Position numbers and translations under genes: made by a program
Source: Leptolyngbya sp. FACHB-321
GTDB lineage: Bacteria; Cyanobacteriota; Cyanobacteriia; Leptolyngbyales; Leptolyngbyaceae
Direction of reading: 5' to 3'
Assembly: GCF_014695975.1 (NCBI RefSeq)
Contig: NZ_JACJPI010000058.1
Location: forward strand, 310,001-374,000
DNA length: 64,000 nucleotides
Shown here: positions 36,574-45,729 of the stretch, piece after piece
How the letters are laid out: the number at the start of each line of letters is the position of its first letter
Position numbering within the stretch: the first letter of the stretch is position 1
Notes under the pieces: generated by a model
What the model was told of the DNA's origin: nothing
What the model saw: the letters and a program-made list of their open reading frames with translations, nothing else
Database searches by the model: none

Positions 36574-37107
36574 AATTTTACTGACGAGGACTCATAAGGT
36601 ATTAGCGTTCCACTTAGAGTCTCAAATTACGGTTTGTCATATCTCTATCCTGTGAATGAACTTTGCCTTACTAATAAGATTGTCCTCCTGTACAAGAAGG
36701 GAGTTTGGAGGCTACGCCTACAGTCTAGAAACTCTAAATCTGTCTACCTTTAAAGCAAGCTTCAGCTTAATTGCATACAGCGATTGATTCGTTTAGGTAT
36801 GTAAGACTGTGATTCGCTAAACTTGAGGCTTCAGATCGCCGACCAACGATAGTAAGCTTTAGCTTGAGCCAGTGAGGTAACGGCTCTCAACAAGCAAAGG
36901 TGATTGCTATACTACATGAATACTACAAGCGTCACTTGATTCAGTTAAAGCGCTAGTTCCTACCTTCATCTTGGCCTCAGCCATGACAGCACCCTGCTCT
37001 AGAGACCTCACTCTAGAAAAAGGCTGTCTAACTTATGGTCCGTACTAGCTCCAGGCGTTAAGACGCTGCTCATTCGCATCCATCCCTAAACCCTAGTCCC
37101 CAATTCC
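36574..37107. other. Divergent intergenic region htpX/ileS
   Basis: This 534-base region contains no gene. I looked for a T-box or other leader before ileS and found none. A GGAGGCTACGCCTAC motif near 36,715 is a short imperfect palindrome (GGCTACGCC) that also occurs in part elsewhere in the window. Confidence 0.4.
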
Positions 37108-40056
37108 ATGACTGTGACAGAACCCGGCTCTTATAAAGACACTGTTAATCTTCCAAAGACCAATTTTGACATGCGCGCCAATGCCGTCAAACGGGAACCG
37201 GAACTACAGGCATTTTGGGATGAGCAGCAGCTATACCAACGTCTGTCGCAAGAGAATCCAGGCGAATTGTTTGTATTGCATGATGGACCTCCTTATGCCA
37301 ATGGCTCGTTGCACATGGGGCATGCGCTCAACAAGGTGCTGAAGGATGTGATCAACAAGTACCAGTTGCTATGCGGACGAAAGGTACGCTATGTGCCGGG
37401 TTGGGATTGTCATGGCTTGCCGATCGAGCTTAAAGTGCTGCAAACCCTCAAATCAGACGAGCGCAAAGCGCTGACACCGTTAAAGCTACGGCAAAAAGCT
37501 AAAGAATTTGCCCTCAAAACTGTCGATCAACAGCGACAAAGCTTTAAGAGCTATGGCGTTTGGAGCGATTGGGAGCATCCTTACCTCACTCTGAAACCAG
37601 AGTATGAAGCCGCGCAAATTGGCGTCTTTGGGCAGATGGTGCTTAAAGGCTATATCTACCGAGGCTTAAAGCCTGTCTATTGGAGTCCTAGTTCCAAAAC
37701 GGCACTGGCAGAGGCAGAGCTAGAGTATCCTGAAGGGCACACCTCGCGCAGTCTGTATGCCGCGTTTGAAATCAAGCAGCTTTCACCTGCGCTCATGATG
37801 GGGCTAGATTCCTTCATGGGTAAGGGTGAGTTAGGCGTGGCGATCTGGACAACGACTCCCTGGACGATCCCCGCCAACCTGGCAGTGAGCGTGAACCCAG
37901 AGCTGATCTATGCAGTTGTGGAAGTGGGTGAAAACGCGCCCGGTCGCTTTAAGTACCTGATTGTGGCGAAAGATCTAGTCGATCGCCTCTCAGAAGTCCT
38001 CGGCACCACGCTGACTGTACAGGCAACGATGGTGGGCAAAACGCTGGAGCATACAACATATCAGCATCCCTTGTTCGATCGCCGGAGCGAAATCGTGATC
38101 GGTGGCGATTACGTCACTACAGATACCGGTACGGGTTTAGTGCATACTGCTCCGGGGCATGGTCAAGATGACTATCTTGTGGGTCAACGCTACGGCTTGC
38201 CTATCCTTGCGCCTGTGGATGATGATGGTAACTTTACCGAAGAAGCCGGACCGTTTGCTGGGCTGAATGTGCTGGGCGACGGCAATACGGCGGTGATTGC
38301 AGCGCTGCAAGAGGCTCAGTCTTTACTGAAAGAAGAGCCTTACGTTCACAAATATCCCTACGACTGGCGCACTAACAAACCAACGATCTTTCGGGCAACG
38401 GAACAGTGGTTTGCCTCAGTAGAAGGCTTTCGGGATCAGGCACTGGCAGCGATCGCGGATGTCCGCTGGATTCCGGCTCAGGGCGAAAACCGCATCACGC
38501 CAATGGTGGCAGAGCGATCGGACTGGTGTATCTCTCGTCAGCGAAGTTGGGGTGTACCGATTCCTGTCTTTTACGACGAAGCCACTGCGGAGCCGTTATT
38601 GACTCAGGAAACGATCGCCTATGTGCAGGCGATCGTCGCTGAGCATGGTTCCGATGCTTGGTGGGAGCGCTCCGTTGATGAATTGCTGCCAGAGGCTTAC
38701 CGGAACAATGGACATACCTATCGCAAGGGCACCGACACGATGGATGTCTGGTTCGACTCCGGTTCTTCTTGGGCAGCGGTGCTACAGGAGAGGAGTGAGC
38801 AAGTGAGGGGTGAGGTGCCAGACCATTCACCCCTCTCTCCTCTCTCCTCTCCTCCTACCTACCCCGCCGATCTGTACCTCGAAGGCTCTGACCAGCATCG
38901 TGGGTGGTTCCAGTCCAGTTTGCTGACCAGCGTCGCGGTAAATAATTGTGCGCCATACAAAACTGTGCTGACTCACGGCTTTGTGCTGGATGAGCAGGGC
39001 TACAAAATGAGCAAATCCCTCGGCAACGTCGTTGATCCGATGATCATTATTAAGGGTGGCAAAAACCAGAAGGAGGAACCACCCTACGGTGCTGATGTAC
39101 TGCGGTTGTGGGTTTCGTCTGTCGATTACTCATCCGATATGCGGCTGGGCAAAACTGTCCTGAAGCAGATGGCGGACGTTTACCGTAAGATCCGCAATAC
39201 GGCGCGTTTCTTGCTGGGTAACCTGCATGATTTTGATCCTGCTAAAAATGCCGTGCCCTATGAGCAACTGCCGGAACTCGATCGCTACCTCCTCCATCGC
39301 ATTAACGAAGTCTTTAGCGAAGTAACCGATGCGTTTGACAGCTTTCAGTTTTTCCGCTTCTTCCAAACGGTGCTGAACTTTTGCGTGGTCGATCTCTCTA
39401 ATTTTTATCTAGATAGCGCCAAAGATCGACTTTATATCAGCGCTGAAAATTCGCCCCGTCGTCGCAGTTGCCAAACTGTTCTGGCAATCGCCCTCGAAAA
39501 CCTGGCAAAGGCGATCGCGCCTGTCCTCTCGCATATGGCAGAAGACATCTGGCAAGCGCTACCCTATACCACGCCGCATACGTCTGTTTTTCAAGCAGGT
39601 TGGGTCACGCTAGATGACCAGTGGCACGCACCAGCACTGGCTACCAAATGGCAAACCCTTGCTCAAAGCCGTGATGAGGTCAACAAGGTGCTTGAAAAAG
39701 CCCGTGCTGACAAAGCGATCGGTTCGTCGCTAGAAGCAAAACTGCTGCTGTATACAGCTGATGCCCAACTTAAAGAGACATTACAGGCACTTAACGTCTC
39801 TGGTAGCCTGAGCGGCAACGGTGTAGATGAACTCCGCTACCTGTTTCTCACCTCTCAAGTAGAGCTGCTAGACACTGTTGATCGCATCACTGGGCTCAAG
39901 TACAGCGCTCAGGCAAACGCCCTTCAAATTGGAGTTGTGGATGCGGAGGGTAAAAAATGCGATCGCTGCTGGAACTACTCCACTTACGTTGGCGAATCGG
40001 CTGCACATCCCTTACTCTGTGAACGCTGCATTCCAGCGTTGGAAGGGGCATTTTGA
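37108..40056 (+). CDS. ileS: Isoleucyl-tRNA synthetase
   Basis: A class I synthetase of 982 residues. Motifs are PPYANGSLHMGHALNK (HIGH-type), the CP1 editing domain with TTPWTIPANLA and DTGTGLVHTAPGHGQDDY, WCISRQRSWGVPIP, and GYKMSKSLGN (KMSKS). The C-terminal zinc site is KKCDRCWNY...LLCERC. A Ser/Pro-rich stretch of about 20 residues interrupts the conserved catalytic core just before PADLYLEGSDQHRGWF. It is encoded by 38787-38858, which is a GAGGGG/CTCCTC low-complexity hairpin-forming segment and looks like an in-frame repeat insertion. Reading frame and downstream motifs are intact. Confidence 0.96.
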   Translation: MTVTEPGSYKDTVNLPKTNFDMRANAVKREPELQAFWDEQQLYQRLSQENPGELFVLHDGPPYANGSLHMGHALNKVLKDVINKYQLLCGRKVRYVPGWDCHGLPIELKVLQTLKSDERKALTPLKLRQKAKEFALKTVDQQRQSFKSYGVWSDWEHPYLTLKPEYEAAQIGVFGQMVLKGYIYRGLKPVYWSPSSKTALAEAELEYPEGHTSRSLYAAFEIKQLSPALMMGLDSFMGKGELGVAIWTTTPWTIPANLAVSVNPELIYAVVEVGENAPGRFKYLIVAKDLVDRLSEVLGTTLTVQATMVGKTLEHTTYQHPLFDRRSEIVIGGDYVTTDTGTGLVHTAPGHGQDDYLVGQRYGLPILAPVDDDGNFTEEAGPFAGLNVLGDGNTAVIAALQEAQSLLKEEPYVHKYPYDWRTNKPTIFRATEQWFASVEGFRDQALAAIADVRWIPAQGENRITPMVAERSDWCISRQRSWGVPIPVFYDEATAEPLLTQETIAYVQAIVAEHGSDAWWERSVDELLPEAYRNNGHTYRKGTDTMDVWFDSGSSWAAVLQERSEQVRGEVPDHSPLSPLSSPPTYPADLYLEGSDQHRGWFQSSLLTSVAVNNCAPYKTVLTHGFVLDEQGYKMSKSLGNVVDPMIIIKGGKNQKEEPPYGADVLRLWVSSVDYSSDMRLGKTVLKQMADVYRKIRNTARFLLGNLHDFDPAKNAVPYEQLPELDRYLLHRINEVFSEVTDAFDSFQFFRFFQTVLNFCVVDLSNFYLDSAKDRLYISAENSPRRRSCQTVLAIALENLAKAIAPVLSHMAEDIWQALPYTTPHTSVFQAGWVTLDDQWHAPALATKWQTLAQSRDEVNKVLEKARADKAIGSSLEAKLLLYTADAQLKETLQALNVSGSLSGNGVDELRYLFLTSQVELLDTVDRITGLKYSAQANALQIGVVDAEGKKCDRCWNYSTYVGESAAHPLLCERCIPALEGAF
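38787..38858 (+). repeat. Low-complexity repeat inserted in frame within ileS
   Basis: The segment has a purine-rich left part (GGAGAGGAGTGAGCAAGTGA) and a pyrimidine-rich right part of CTCTCTCCTCT type. GAGGGGTGA and TCACCCCTC allow a stem of about 8-9 bases. It keeps the frame and adds about 20 residues absent from typical IleS. It resembles the intergenic low-complexity spacers elsewhere in the window. Confidence 0.6.
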
Positions 40057-40137
40057 GCAAAAGGAACACTCGTCTTTAATAGCCTTGCTGAGAAGGGCTT
40101 AGAAGCTGAAATGTCCAGCCCTCAAGGGCTGTAGACA

Positions 40138-40320
40138 ATGTTCACTATGCGGCGATCGTGGTTCATAGCGAATAAGCAGGCTATTTGTAGCATCGAAAGA
40201 CCAGATGAACGCACCACTTTTTGGTATGAAATTAGACTTATGGGGGAAGACGAACCTTACTTTAAGTTTGATAGTATCCATTTAGTTTTTGCCATGCAAT
40301 TCTGTAAGGTATCGAGCTAG
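40138..40320 (+). CDS. Uncertain 60-codon open frame
   Basis: The frame encodes a mixed-charge peptide with FWYEIRLMGEDEPYFKFDS in the middle, which looks more protein-like than most chance frames. There is no clear ribosome-binding site and no recognised family. It may be a small gene, a decayed fragment or chance. Confidence 0.22.
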   Translation: MFTMRRSWFIANKQAICSIERPDERTTFWYEIRLMGEDEPYFKFDSIHLVFAMQFCKVSS

Positions 40321-40412
40321 CTGATCTTACGCTGGGGTAAAGGTAATACGAATGAACAGCAATCAGTAATGAGCAAATGTTGATTTATTGCGCCATTTAC
40401 AAATAGCTGAAC

Positions 40413-40418
40413 TATAAT
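40413..40418 (+). promoter_or_regulatory. Probable -10 box of the HU gene
   Basis: A perfect TATAAT lies 42 bases before the HU start codon. TTGCGC at 40388-40393 could act as a weak -35 at 19-base spacing. The position fits a short leader with GAGG near 40,449 as ribosome site. Confidence 0.5.
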
Positions 40419-40459
40419 CACGGCACACATTTGAATCCACAATGCTAGAGGCTTAAGCT

Positions 40460-40795
40460 ATGAACAAGAGTGAATTAGTAGACGCGATCGCTGAAAAGGC
40501 ATCCATTACGAAGAAAGATGCGGATGCAGTGCTTAGTGCAGCAGTCGACGCCATTATCGAAGCGGTCTCTGCTGGTGACAAAGTGACGTTGGTTGGCTTT
40601 GGCACCTTTGAAGCTCGTCAGCGCCAAGAACGCGAAGGACGTAACCCTAGCACCGGTAAGCCAATTAAGATTCCGGCAACAACTGTTCCGGCATTCTCAG
40701 CAGGTAAACTGTTTAAGGAAAAGGTGGCTCCAGCTAAAGAGGAAAAGCCAGTAGAGGAGAAAGCCACTAAATCAAAAACGAAGGCGAAGAAGTAG
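40460..40795 (+). CDS. hup: DNA-binding protein HU with Lys/Glu-rich tail
   Basis: HU dimers bend and compact DNA. Residues 1-91 are a standard HU fold: MNKSELVDAIAEKASITKKDADAVL, GDKVTLVGFGTFEARQRQEREGRNPSTG, and PATTVPAFSAGKLFK with the intercalating Pro region. Residues 92-111 form a Lys/Glu tail not present in E. coli HU, reminiscent of basic tails on some bacterial HU proteins. Single-gene transcript with its own TATAAT. Confidence 0.94.
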   Translation: MNKSELVDAIAEKASITKKDADAVLSAAVDAIIEAVSAGDKVTLVGFGTFEARQRQEREGRNPSTGKPIKIPATTVPAFSAGKLFKEKVAPAKEEKPVEEKATKSKTKAKK

Positions 40796-41106
40796 CCCCT
40801 TGTGCGATCGCGTTGAGGGGATGAACGATTGTCAAATGACTGGGTGCTTACAAGCACTATCAGGGTGCAGTGGTTTCTCGTCTGGAATGCTCAGGCTTTT
40901 CAGAGGCAAGGCTGGAGGGCATCACTTCATAACATTGGGCAGGTTGATCGATCGCTGCATTGCCAAACGAACGGCGAACGTTAGTCTGCCCTTTTACGTC
41001 TGGTTGCCTTGAGACAAGGAGATCAGACAGTTTTGTTTCTGCTTTCTACTTATTCTGCTTCTAGAGAGCATTGCAATTTTCTAAGCACGCACTAGAGCAT
41101 CTTCAC
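40796..41106. other. Intergenic region
   Basis: About 311 bases between convergent HU and the GGDEF gene. A 70-codon frame at 40800-41012 has no supporting features. No clear terminator was identified. Confidence 0.35.
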
Positions 41107-43305
41107 CTACTCATTGCTAACCGTCTCAGACGTGGCTGCCAATTCGTAGCGGTTCTTGCCAAGCTCTTTGGCTGAGTACATGGCACTATCTGCCTCTTTG
41201 ACAAGCACATCAACGGTTAGCCCATTCTGGGGGTAAAGGCTGATGCCAATGCTAGTAGTGACAAAAATAGTGTGACCTTTAATAACAAACGGTTTGGCAA
41301 GAGTCTGAAGAATTTTTTCGGCAACGCGCGCAGCACCTTGAGCCATTGGAATGGCGGGGAGAATGACTGTAAATTCGTCTCCTCCTAACCGAGAGACAGT
41401 ATCACTGCCACGCAAGCAACTCGTTAAGCGTTTAGCCACTGCTTTTAGCAATAGATCACCGACATCATGCCCATGCGTGTCGTTGATGAGCTTAAACCCA
41501 TCCAAGTCAAGGAACAGCAGTCCAACAGGCTGACTATTTTCCTTTGCCCACTCGATCGACTGATCGAGGCGTTCGTGAAACAACTTGCGGTTTGGTAGCC
41601 CAGTGAGTCCGTCATGGTTTGCCAAATGGCGCAGGTGGCTAGCCGATTGCTCTAAGGTGGCATTGGAACGGATAAGTTCGGCAGTGGTGCGTTTTAGCTC
41701 GTCCTCCATGCGCTTACGCCCTGTGATGTCGCGTATGACACCAACGAGAAAGAGGTTGCCAGCCGCATCTTTATGGAGCGATCGCTTCGTTGCAATGTAA
41801 TGCGTTGCGCCCCACTGATCGGTAAAAACCTCCTCATGTTCGTGTTCTTGTCCGCTGCTAAAAACAAGCTGGTCTTGCTCACGAAAGACAGTGGCTTCCT
41901 GCTGAGAAAACAGGTCATACTCTGATTTTTCGAGTAAGTCTTCAAGGGGATAGCCGAGAAACCGAGAGTAAGCCTGGTTTAGCACAATCCAGCGATGCTG
42001 CCTGTCTTTCACAAAAATTGGATCGGGAATGGCGTTAATGATCTTGCCAAGAAACTCTTTGGAACGCTTTAGTTCTTCTTGCAGATAGGCAACATGAGCC
42101 ATGAGCACGATCGCTGATCCTGCCAGCGCGATCATGGGTGGCACTAGCGGTAGCCACCAACCCCACAGAAAGCCCAGTAAGCAAAAACCTACAAGACTAC
42201 CGCTTGCTAAGAGCAACTTGAGAGTGATCCGGGACGGCGATCGCACTGTCCAGCTTAGTTGGGCACCAACCCAAGCCCAGACAAAAATCCATAACCACTC
42301 CAGTGGCTCTGCCCAAACATTGATAGCACTACGTCCTTGTAAGGCAGCGCTGATGATCTGACTTGCAAAATTGGCTTGCAACTCGACTCCTGATGTCGGT
42401 TGAGGTGACGAGTTAACCAGTTCCTTGCTGTAGGCAGTTTGAAAAAAATCGCGCAGGCTGACGGCAGTAGAACCAACGATGACAATGCGATCGCGCAACT
42501 GCTCAGGATTAACCCTACCCTTCAAAACATCCGTCAGCGATACGCTCGCAAAAGTGCCTGTTGCACCTCGCAAGTTTGCCAGAATTTGATAACCACCGGC
42601 ATCGGCACGAGTATAAGCACCATCACTATTCTCAAACCGACGAAACACAGCCTGACCAAGCTGCAAATAGCGCTTACCACGGCTGGCAGCTTGAGGCGTG
42701 ATACCGTCATGGGAGAGATAGGCAAGGGCGAGCGTGAGCGCAAAGCTTCGATGACTTTTGCCATCAACACTCCAATAGAGCAAGCTCCGCCGTACCTTGC
42801 CATCAACGTCAAACACCAGATTATTAAAGCCAACCTGTTGCCGTACTGCAAGTAGGGGTGGGGCTGGTACGCCCACATTTGCTTGGTCTTTGATTTGCTC
42901 AATACCAACAAGATTAGGCAGCGTACGATAAATCTCCTGTAGCTCGGCATAACCTGGCTCGACAGGCAAATCTCGGTAGATGTCTAAACCGATCACACGC
43001 GGCTGATAAGACTGGAGCTTGGTCAGCAACTGTACTAAGACGTGATCAGGAATGGGCCATTTGCCCACGCGCCGCAGATCCATCTCATCAATGCCCACAA
43101 TGACAATGCGTTCGTCGATCGGCTCTGCTGGACGCAGACGAAACAGCATATCGAATGCGCCTAACTCTGAGGCTTGCCATAGCCCAGTAAGGCGAAGGAT
43201 GATAACGCACCCGGCAACACCTGACGACGTAAGGAGAACCCTGCTTGCCTTAAAAAATCTCTGCTTTAGCCGTGTCCAGCTAGGCATATTGCTACGTTGT
43301 TGCAT
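41107..43305 (-). CDS. CHASE2-PAS-GGDEF diguanylate cyclase
   Basis: This 732-residue membrane receptor makes cyclic di-GMP. It has one N-terminal membrane segment (about 22-40), extracytoplasmic CHASE2 (about 45-345; RIVIVGIDEMDLRRVGKWPIPD, IGLDIYRD, DRIVIVGSTAVS) and three membrane segments (about 350-415). A PAS/PAC domain follows (about 425-545; IINAIPDPIFVKDRQHRWIVLN, GVIRDITGRKRMEDEL). The GGDEF domain is at about 565-725, with HDGLTGLPNRKLFHERLDQ and the intact catalytic RLGGDEFTVI. No RxxD inhibitory site was identified. No EAL domain is present. CHASE2 is paralogous to that of the kinase at 17239-19191. Confidence 0.9.
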   Translation of the reverse strand: MQQRSNMPSWTRLKQRFFKASRVLLTSSGVAGCVIILRLTGLWQASELGAFDMLFRLRPAEPIDERIVIVGIDEMDLRRVGKWPIPDHVLVQLLTKLQSYQPRVIGLDIYRDLPVEPGYAELQEIYRTLPNLVGIEQIKDQANVGVPAPPLLAVRQQVGFNNLVFDVDGKVRRSLLYWSVDGKSHRSFALTLALAYLSHDGITPQAASRGKRYLQLGQAVFRRFENSDGAYTRADAGGYQILANLRGATGTFASVSLTDVLKGRVNPEQLRDRIVIVGSTAVSLRDFFQTAYSKELVNSSPQPTSGVELQANFASQIISAALQGRSAINVWAEPLEWLWIFVWAWVGAQLSWTVRSPSRITLKLLLASGSLVGFCLLGFLWGWWLPLVPPMIALAGSAIVLMAHVAYLQEELKRSKEFLGKIINAIPDPIFVKDRQHRWIVLNQAYSRFLGYPLEDLLEKSEYDLFSQQEATVFREQDQLVFSSGQEHEHEEVFTDQWGATHYIATKRSLHKDAAGNLFLVGVIRDITGRKRMEDELKRTTAELIRSNATLEQSASHLRHLANHDGLTGLPNRKLFHERLDQSIEWAKENSQPVGLLFLDLDGFKLINDTHGHDVGDLLLKAVAKRLTSCLRGSDTVSRLGGDEFTVILPAIPMAQGAARVAEKILQTLAKPFVIKGHTIFVTTSIGISLYPQNGLTVDVLVKEADSAMYSAKELGKNRYELAATSETVSNE

Positions 43306-43604
43306 GGTGGTTTGTTCATTTACGCCGCTCCATCACCAGTGCTCAATCGTGTCACACAACAGAACTGCTTGCCCTATCATGAACAGAATCTACCCTGCTG
43401 AACGTGCAAATGATACAAGGTTTTACCAATCTCAAAAGAAGGGCGATCGATCAAAGGCTGTAAGCGCCACCCACTGTCTGCCCTTACAAAAGATTGGTTC
43501 CAGGGCAAAACATAAAGTGTGACGATCCCACACTCCCCAGTTGCTGACCGAGTAAGTAGGTGTAACGAAGCAGACATCCTACCCAGGTACCTAAGCTCCT
43601 GCTC
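43306..43604. other. Intergenic region
   Basis: This 299-base gap separates the kinase gene (upstream) and the GGDEF gene on the same strand. Nothing specific was recognised. Confidence 0.3.
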
Positions 43605-45200
43605 TTACCGCCCAAAGGAGGAGCCGCCGGGGTCTTTCTCCATTTCAGGGGTGATGCGTAGCTTGAGCTTGTCAAACTCTGCTTTTAGGATATTTTTACT
43701 TAAGGTTGGAGAACCGATCGATCGCACTGGCTGGCTGGTAATTGCCCACTCTTGTAGCTGTAATCGCTGAGACTCGTTGATGGTGATTGTAATCGCATGA
43801 AGGCACCGTTCTGGCTGCTCTAAGGCAAAGAGCAAGACCTGGTACTCTCCTTTTTGGCTCAATAGGCGCGCCGTTTCTAAACCAGAGGGTGATTTTAGAT
43901 CTAAATAGCAGGGCAACCAGCGCGTGCCCTGTTGAGCCTCCCCGCCATTGCTTTTTTGTTGATGGCGCTGGCGGTTGTAAATGCCCGTCACCCACAGCAG
44001 TGTGGGATGGGGCGACATAGCATAGAGAAAGTTTTTGTAGATGACATTGTAGAGTCGGTACGTCTGTAAGTTCTGGATTTCTTGCCGGGGAAGCATCACC
44101 CAAACGGCTGGCAGAGCGATAGTCTCAGTTGTAAGGCTTTGGGCAAAGACGATTTGCGCGATCGGTTTATTTTTAGGCCAGACGGCTAATGTGCAGATCT
44201 CATCAATTAGAGGAACTCGGTCGCTTAGCGGTTTCGGTTGACCCTGGACTGAGGGCGGCATTTTCTCCAAATAGTCTGCAATTCGTTTGCCGACACCGGG
44301 ATTATCCTTGTACCGTTTCCCCAGTGCGTCTAGCACCTCCAAAATATCTGCCACTGACTGAGGGCGATCCTCGGGTGCCTTTGCCAGGCAGCTCATAACC
44401 AGCGTTTCTAAGGCTTTCGGTAGCTTCAGGCTAGGATTAACCGCTTCAAAAGTGCGAGGTGTTTGGTAGTGATGTGCTTTGAACCAGGCTCCAAAAGCGT
44501 GTGTTTCGACATGGAGCGGCATCTTGCCGGTTAGCATCTCGTACATCATTACGCCCAGGCTATAGGTGTCAGAGCGGGAATCGAGTTCACGACCTTCCAT
44601 TTGCTCTGGCGACGAGTAAGCCAAAGTGCCCATATAGGAACTGGTCTGATCACTATCGGCTTGCAGCAGCTTAGAGATGCCAAAGTCAAGAATTTTTACC
44701 AGTTCGCCCAAGCTAGCATCACGGCTCACGAGGATATTACTGGGCTTAATGTCGCGGTGGATGATGGGGTAAAGGCTGTCGTCAACAATGATGCCCTGAT
44801 GTGCGCACTGCAAGCCCAACGCGATCTGCCGAGAAATTGTCAAAAAGCGAGGCAACGGGAGCGGCTGATTGTTAATGACTTCGCTCAAACTTTGCCCCTG
44901 CAAGTACTCCATAACGTAGAAGGGTACGTCTTCGTCCTTGTAATCCGACACGCCATAGTCAATGACGTTAACGATATGAATACTTTTGCGACCAAGTTGG
45001 GCACAAATGCGGGCTTCGCTCTTAAAGCGATCGCGCATCTTGGGGTTCAGGAGCGTCTGAGCCAGAAACTTCACTGCAATGACACCGCCCAGTAAGATGT
45101 CTTCTGCCCGATAAACGCGCCCCATCGCACCTTTGCCGATCAGTTCAGCAAGCCGATAACGATTTGCTAGCAAGCGTCCGACGTTGGAATCTGTGACCAT
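43605..45200 (-). CDS. Serine/threonine protein kinase (Hanks type) with C-terminal unknown domain
   Basis: The kinase domain spans about 15-300: GKGAMGRVYRAED (P-loop), catalytic Lys in VIAVKFLAQ (about 44), HRDIKPSNILV, ILDFGISK, and SSPEQMEGRELDSRSDTYSLGVMMYEMLTG. All catalytic residues are present. Residues 330-531 are a domain I do not recognise. It starts around EICTLAVWPKNKPIAQIVFAQ, is beta-rich, contains LLWVTGIYNRQR, and ends Pro/Gly-rich. No membrane segment, PASTA or WD40 repeats occur, so the protein is cytosolic. Similar long C-termini are found in cyanobacterial kinases. Substrates are unknown. Confidence 0.88.
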   Translation of the reverse strand: MVTDSNVGRLLANRYRLAELIGKGAMGRVYRAEDILLGGVIAVKFLAQTLLNPKMRDRFKSEARICAQLGRKSIHIVNVIDYGVSDYKDEDVPFYVMEYLQGQSLSEVINNQPLPLPRFLTISRQIALGLQCAHQGIIVDDSLYPIIHRDIKPSNILVSRDASLGELVKILDFGISKLLQADSDQTSSYMGTLAYSSPEQMEGRELDSRSDTYSLGVMMYEMLTGKMPLHVETHAFGAWFKAHHYQTPRTFEAVNPSLKLPKALETLVMSCLAKAPEDRPQSVADILEVLDALGKRYKDNPGVGKRIADYLEKMPPSVQGQPKPLSDRVPLIDEICTLAVWPKNKPIAQIVFAQSLTTETIALPAVWVMLPRQEIQNLQTYRLYNVIYKNFLYAMSPHPTLLWVTGIYNRQRHQQKSNGGEAQQGTRWLPCYLDLKSPSGLETARLLSQKGEYQVLLFALEQPERCLHAITITINESQRLQLQEWAITSQPVRSIGSPTLSKNILKAEFDKLKLRITPEMEKDPGGSSFGR

Positions 45201-45412
45201 AGTTTACATTAAGGGGCATCCCAAACCCTGAAAGCGCAGGTGCAACGATCGTTCAGGGGCAAAAAATACATACAGGGCAGGTAATGCTTTTTTACACCTT
45301 GACACGAACTTCGATTGACGCAACGCAACCCAATTTTATGACTAACGAAAGGCAAAACGTGTTCGCGCAGTACCCTTCAAAGGCAGCCTAAAAACATCGA
45401 ACGGAGGACATT

Positions 45413-45448
45413 ATGGTTACCCGGAGAGTAAGGCTTAAAACCTACTGA
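45413..45448 (+). CDS. Candidate 11-residue leader peptide
   Basis: GGAGG (45403-45407) lies 5 bases before ATG. The frame encodes a basic peptide, MVTRRVRLKTY, then stops. A perfect palindrome follows 5 bases after the stop. No gene follows on this strand within 2.6 kb, so a classical attenuator is unlikely; a small peptide or chance is possible. Confidence 0.2.
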   Translation: MVTRRVRLKTY

Positions 45449-45453
45449 AGAAG

Positions 45454-45467
45454 GCGTTGTACAACGC
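45454..45467. repeat. Perfect 14-base palindrome
   Basis: GCGTTGTACAACGC reads the same on both strands and has no spacer, which fits a dimeric regulator site better than a terminator. Flanking bases add a G-T pair. It lies within the long gap upstream of the Ser/Thr kinase. Confidence 0.55.
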
Positions 45468-45729
45468 TTGAGGCTTTTAGAGCAGCAAGCGACAGGGTAC
45501 GCGCTCGTCAGTTGGTGTTAAAGGCTGCTTGACGAACGAAACGTTTTATTCTCCAGCTCCTAGCTTTTTAAGCAGTCAGGAACTTTGTTTTCACTCTATT
45601 GTTAGTAATCCCGTAAAGTCATTTTAGCGATCTTTCGTTTGAGCAATTTTAATTGATTCAAGCGGCTGTTTTTCCTACCAACGATCGCATTCGTTGGAGT
45701 AGATATAGACCACACGTTAGCCACCGCGA

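Larger units (their letters stand above)
40057..40459. other. Intergenic region ileS/HU
   Basis: This 403-base gap holds one weak small open frame (40138-40320, listed separately) and the HU promoter. No RNA gene was recognised. Confidence 0.4.
45201..45729. other. Intergenic region with palindrome and mini-ORF
   Basis: This 529-base gap contains a ribosome-site-preceded 11-codon frame (45413-45448) and a perfect 14-base palindrome just after it (45454-45467); both are listed separately. It also has GGCTGCTT (45525-45532) and AAGCAGTC (45570-45577), which pair loosely. Confidence 0.4.

Noticed and set aside
36574-37107. T-box or other riboswitch before ileS
   Set aside because: No T-box sequence (TGGNACCGCG-like) or terminator/antiterminator pair could be seen.
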